From assembly GCF_000091045.1 (NCBI RefSeq), contig NC_006670.1:332501-362500 (forward strand): a stretch of 30,000 nt of DNA, written 5' to 3'. The DNA comes from Cryptococcus deneoformans JEC21 (taxonomy: Eukaryota > Basidiomycota > Tremellomycetes > Tremellales > Cryptococcaceae). Position numbers and translations under genes: made by a program. Of the stretch, positions 27,179 through 30,000 are shown in pieces. The notes below the pieces were generated by a model. The model worked only from the letters and a program-made list of their open reading frames with translations. It did no database searches and was not told the origin of the DNA. The stretch's first letter is position 1. Each line of letters opens with the position of its first letter.

Positions 27179-30000
27179 ATGTCCACCGTTCCGCCAGGAT
27201 TCGGTGCGCCGCCCCCGGGATTCACCCCTCAGCCAAACGGAAACGGAGACGGCATGGAGGGAGACTTCTTTGGACAATTAAGCCAGGAGGAGATTGATAA
27301 GAAGGCCAGAAAATGGAGGCAGAGTCAGAAGAGAAGATTTAACTCTAAGAGAAGACAGGGTGGCGGTGGTGGTGTGGATTTTGGCAAGGCTGTCAGTATC
27401 TTTTGTGGAATGTGAATGGGAATGAGTGGCAATGTAACTGACTTTTGCAATGTAGGATCTGCCGCCAGAGCACATCAGAAAAATCATCAAGGATCACGGA
27501 GATATGTCAAATAGGAAGTTTAGGAATGACAAGCGAGTGCATTTGGGTGCCTTGAAGTACGTGCCTCATGCGGTCATGAAGCTTTTGGAGAACATCCCAA
27601 TGCCCTGGGAAGTAAGTCACAATCCTATTTTCGGCCAGGCGTGGCTGATGCATATCACCATCACAGCAAGTACGAGAGGTTCCAGTGCTCTACCACATTT
27701 CCGGTGCCATCACCTTTGTCAACGAAGTTCCCCGAGTTATTGAACCAGTGTACCACGCTCAGTGGGCTTCTATGTGGCTTGCGATGCGTCGAGAAAAGCG
27801 AGATCGACGACACTTTAAGCGAATGCGATTCCCTCCATTTGATGACGAAGAGCCGCCGATGGATTATGGAGATAATGTATTGGATGTTGAGCCGTTAGAG
27901 GCCATTCAGTTGGAATTAGATGAGGAAGACGATGAGGCTATCTTGGAATGGTTCTACGACCCCAAGCCCCTCGTTGACACCCCTCAAGTCAATGGGTCCA
28001 GCTACAAATATTTCCAACTCGCTCTTCCTCAGATGGCCAACTTGTACCGAATTGGTAGACAATTGTTGAGCGATTACTCGGACAACAACGCATTCTATTT
28101 GTTCGATAAGAAGAGTTTCTTCACCGCCAAAGCGCTTAACATTGCCTTGCCTGGTGGCCCCAAATTCGAGCCGTTATACCGAGACATGGACGCCTTCGAC
28201 GAGGACTGGAACGAATTCAATGATATCAACAAGATTATCATTCGAAACGTCATCCGATCTGAGTACAAGGTTGCCTTCCCTCATCTCTACAACTCTCTTC
28301 CTCGATCCGTCTACATTGGTGTCTATCACGAGCCCAAGAACGTTTACATCAAGACCGATGACCCCGACCTCCCTGCATTCTACTTTGACCCTCTTATCAA
28401 CCCCATCTCTCAGCGAGTCGTGCAGGAAGCTCACACTCCTCTCGTCTCCCATGAGGATCAAGTCTTCGGATTTGGTAACGATGAAGATGTTGAGTTCGAG
28501 TTGCCCGAGGAGGTAGAGCCATTCTTGGGAGAGAGGGATTTGGAGAATGAGAATACTTCGGACGCCATCGCGTTGTATTGGGCACCATACCCTTACAATT
28601 TGCGAAGTGGCAAAATGAAGCGAGCTCAGGATGTGCCTTTGATCAAGAACCTTTATCTTGAACATTGCCCTGACGGTCAGCCCGTCAAGATTAGAGTTTC
28701 TTACCAGAAGCTTCTTAAGGTGTACGTGTTGAACGCTCTCCACAACAAGCCCCCCAAGGCGATGGTCAAGCGAAACCTTTTCCGAAGTTTGAAGAACACC
28801 AAGTTTTTCCAGGCCACCACTCTTGACTGGGTGGAAGCCGGTCTTCAAGTTTGTCGCCAAGGTTACAACATGCTCAACCTTCTTATCCACCGAAAGAACC
28901 TCAATTACCTCCATCTTGATTACAATCTCAACCTCAAGCCCATTAAGACTCTTACGACCAAGGAGCGAAAGAAGTCTCGATTCGGTAACGCTTTCCACCT
29001 TTGCCGAGAAATTCTTCGTCTCACCAAGCTCATTGTTGACGCCCACGTTCAATTCCGACTCGGTAACGTCGACGCTTTCCAGCTTGCTGATGGTCTTCAG
29101 TACATGTTCGCGCACGTCGGTCAATTGACCGGTATGTATCGATACAAGTACAAGCTTATGAAGCAAATCCGTATGTGCAAGGATCTCAAGCACGTCATCT
29201 ACTCGAGGTTCAACACTGGCCCTGTTGGTAAGGGTCCTGGTGTCGGTTTCTGGGCGCCCGGATGGAGAGTCTGGTTGTTCTTCATGAGGGGTATTGTCCC
29301 TTTGCTTGAAAGATGGTTGGGTAACTTGCTGGCTAGGCAGTTCGAGGGTAGGAACAGTAAGGGTATAGCCAAGACTGTTACCAAGCAAAGAGTGGAGTCT
29401 CACTTCGACTTGGAACTCCGTGCTGCCGTTATGCACGATATCTTGGAGTGAGTGTCTTTCACCTCTTAACAGTAACGGGTTGTATCTAACACGATGCAGT
29501 ATGATGCCTGAAGGTGTCAAACAAAACAAGGCCAAGACCATTCTCCAACATCTTTCCGAAGCTTGGCGATGCTGGAAAGCTAATATCCCTTGGAAGGTCC
29601 CTGGTATGCCCGCTGCCATTGAAAACATCATTCTTCGATACGTCAAATCCAAGGCCGATTGGTGGACGTCTGTTGCCCACTACAACCGAGAACGTATCAG
29701 GCGAGGCGCTACTGTCGACAAGGCTGTCGTTCGTAAGAACCTTGGTCGATTGACGAGATTGTACCTCAAGGCTGAGCAGGAGAGGCAGAACGGTTATCTA
29801 AAGGACGGTCCTTACATCACTTCCGAAGAGGGTACCGCTATCCTTATCTCTACTGCTCACTGGTTTGAATCTCGGAAGTTTGCTCCTATCCCCTTCCCTC
29901 CACTTTCTTACAAGCACGACACCAAGCTTCTCGTTCTTGCCCTTGAAAAGCTCAAGGAAGCGTACAGCGTCCACGGTCGACTTAATCAGTCTCAACGAGA
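27179..30000 (+). CDS. PRP8: Pre-mRNA-processing-splicing factor 8, N-terminal part (cut by window edge)
   Basis: Exons 27179-27391, 27456-27611, 27667-29447 and 29500 to the window end give the first 883 residues of a protein that is about 2,300-2,400 aa in fungi. Prp8 is the core U5 snRNP protein that cradles the spliceosome's catalytic RNA. The Pro/Gly-rich start [17 protein letters not shown] is followed by near-continuous similarity to yeast Prp8: [126 protein letters not shown]. This covers the N-terminal domain and the start of the large domain. The reverse-transcriptase-like, endonuclease-like, RNase H-like and Jab1/MPN regions lie beyond the edge. The third exon (1,781 nt) is the longest in the window. 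Confidence 0.97.

Noticed and set aside
28174..29652. 492-codon open frame on the minus strand opposite PRP8
   Set aside because: It lies exactly opposite strongly conserved Prp8 coding sequence and has no domain of its own; codon bias of the sense strand keeps the antisense frame open.

Overview
The window reads as nuclear DNA of a basidiomycete yeast, most likely a Tremellomycete of the Cryptococcus neoformans/gattii group. The evidence is gene-dense, intron-rich sequence with very short introns (mostly 46-74 nt, CTAAC/CTGAC-like branch points), 150-750 bp intergenic gaps, and proteins that align end to end with fungal orthologues. No rRNA, tRNA, transposon, CRISPR array or bacterial-style operon was seen. 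All gene models were built by hand from splice signals plus family conservation. Every complete model sums to a multiple of three.

Layout, left to right: 355-879 (+) a small RRM protein like the RRM of cyclophilin E; 1034-4735 (-) UBA1, ubiquitin-activating enzyme E1, 13 exons; 5300-6620 (-) an unnamed secreted, probably GPI-anchored protein; 6998-8191 (+) COQ5, ubiquinone methyltransferase; 8919-10366 (-) a glutathione S-transferase-like protein; 11721-13214 (-) SNP1/U1-70K; 13570-15079 (+) a TetX-like FAD monooxygenase; 15751-18411 (+) ESF1, ribosome biogenesis; 18770-21584 (+) a tyrosyl-tRNA synthetase continuous with SAICAR synthetase (TYS1-ADE1 fusion); 21756-22770 (-) an unnamed protein made of two tandem copies of one domain; 23523-24955 (+) ARP1 of dynactin; 25087-26783 (-) a SurE-type phosphatase; 27179-30000 (+) the first ~883 residues of PRP8, cut by the window edge.

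These are mostly unlinked housekeeping functions (ubiquitin, ubiquinone, splicing, ribosome assembly, translation plus purine synthesis, dynein transport), not a pathway cluster. Four gene pairs are divergent and share 355-752 bp upstream regions.

The most notable observations concern fusion and splicing. A single frame joins TyrRS to SAICAR synthetase with no in-frame ATG for the second enzyme, and the joining intron would give stand-alone TyrRS if retained. A 2-nt microexon is needed to encode the conserved Asp in TyrRS, and a 6-nt microexon lies in UBA1. GC-AG introns are required in UBA1 and in the SurE gene. In the secreted protein, the last intron decides whether a GPI signal is added.
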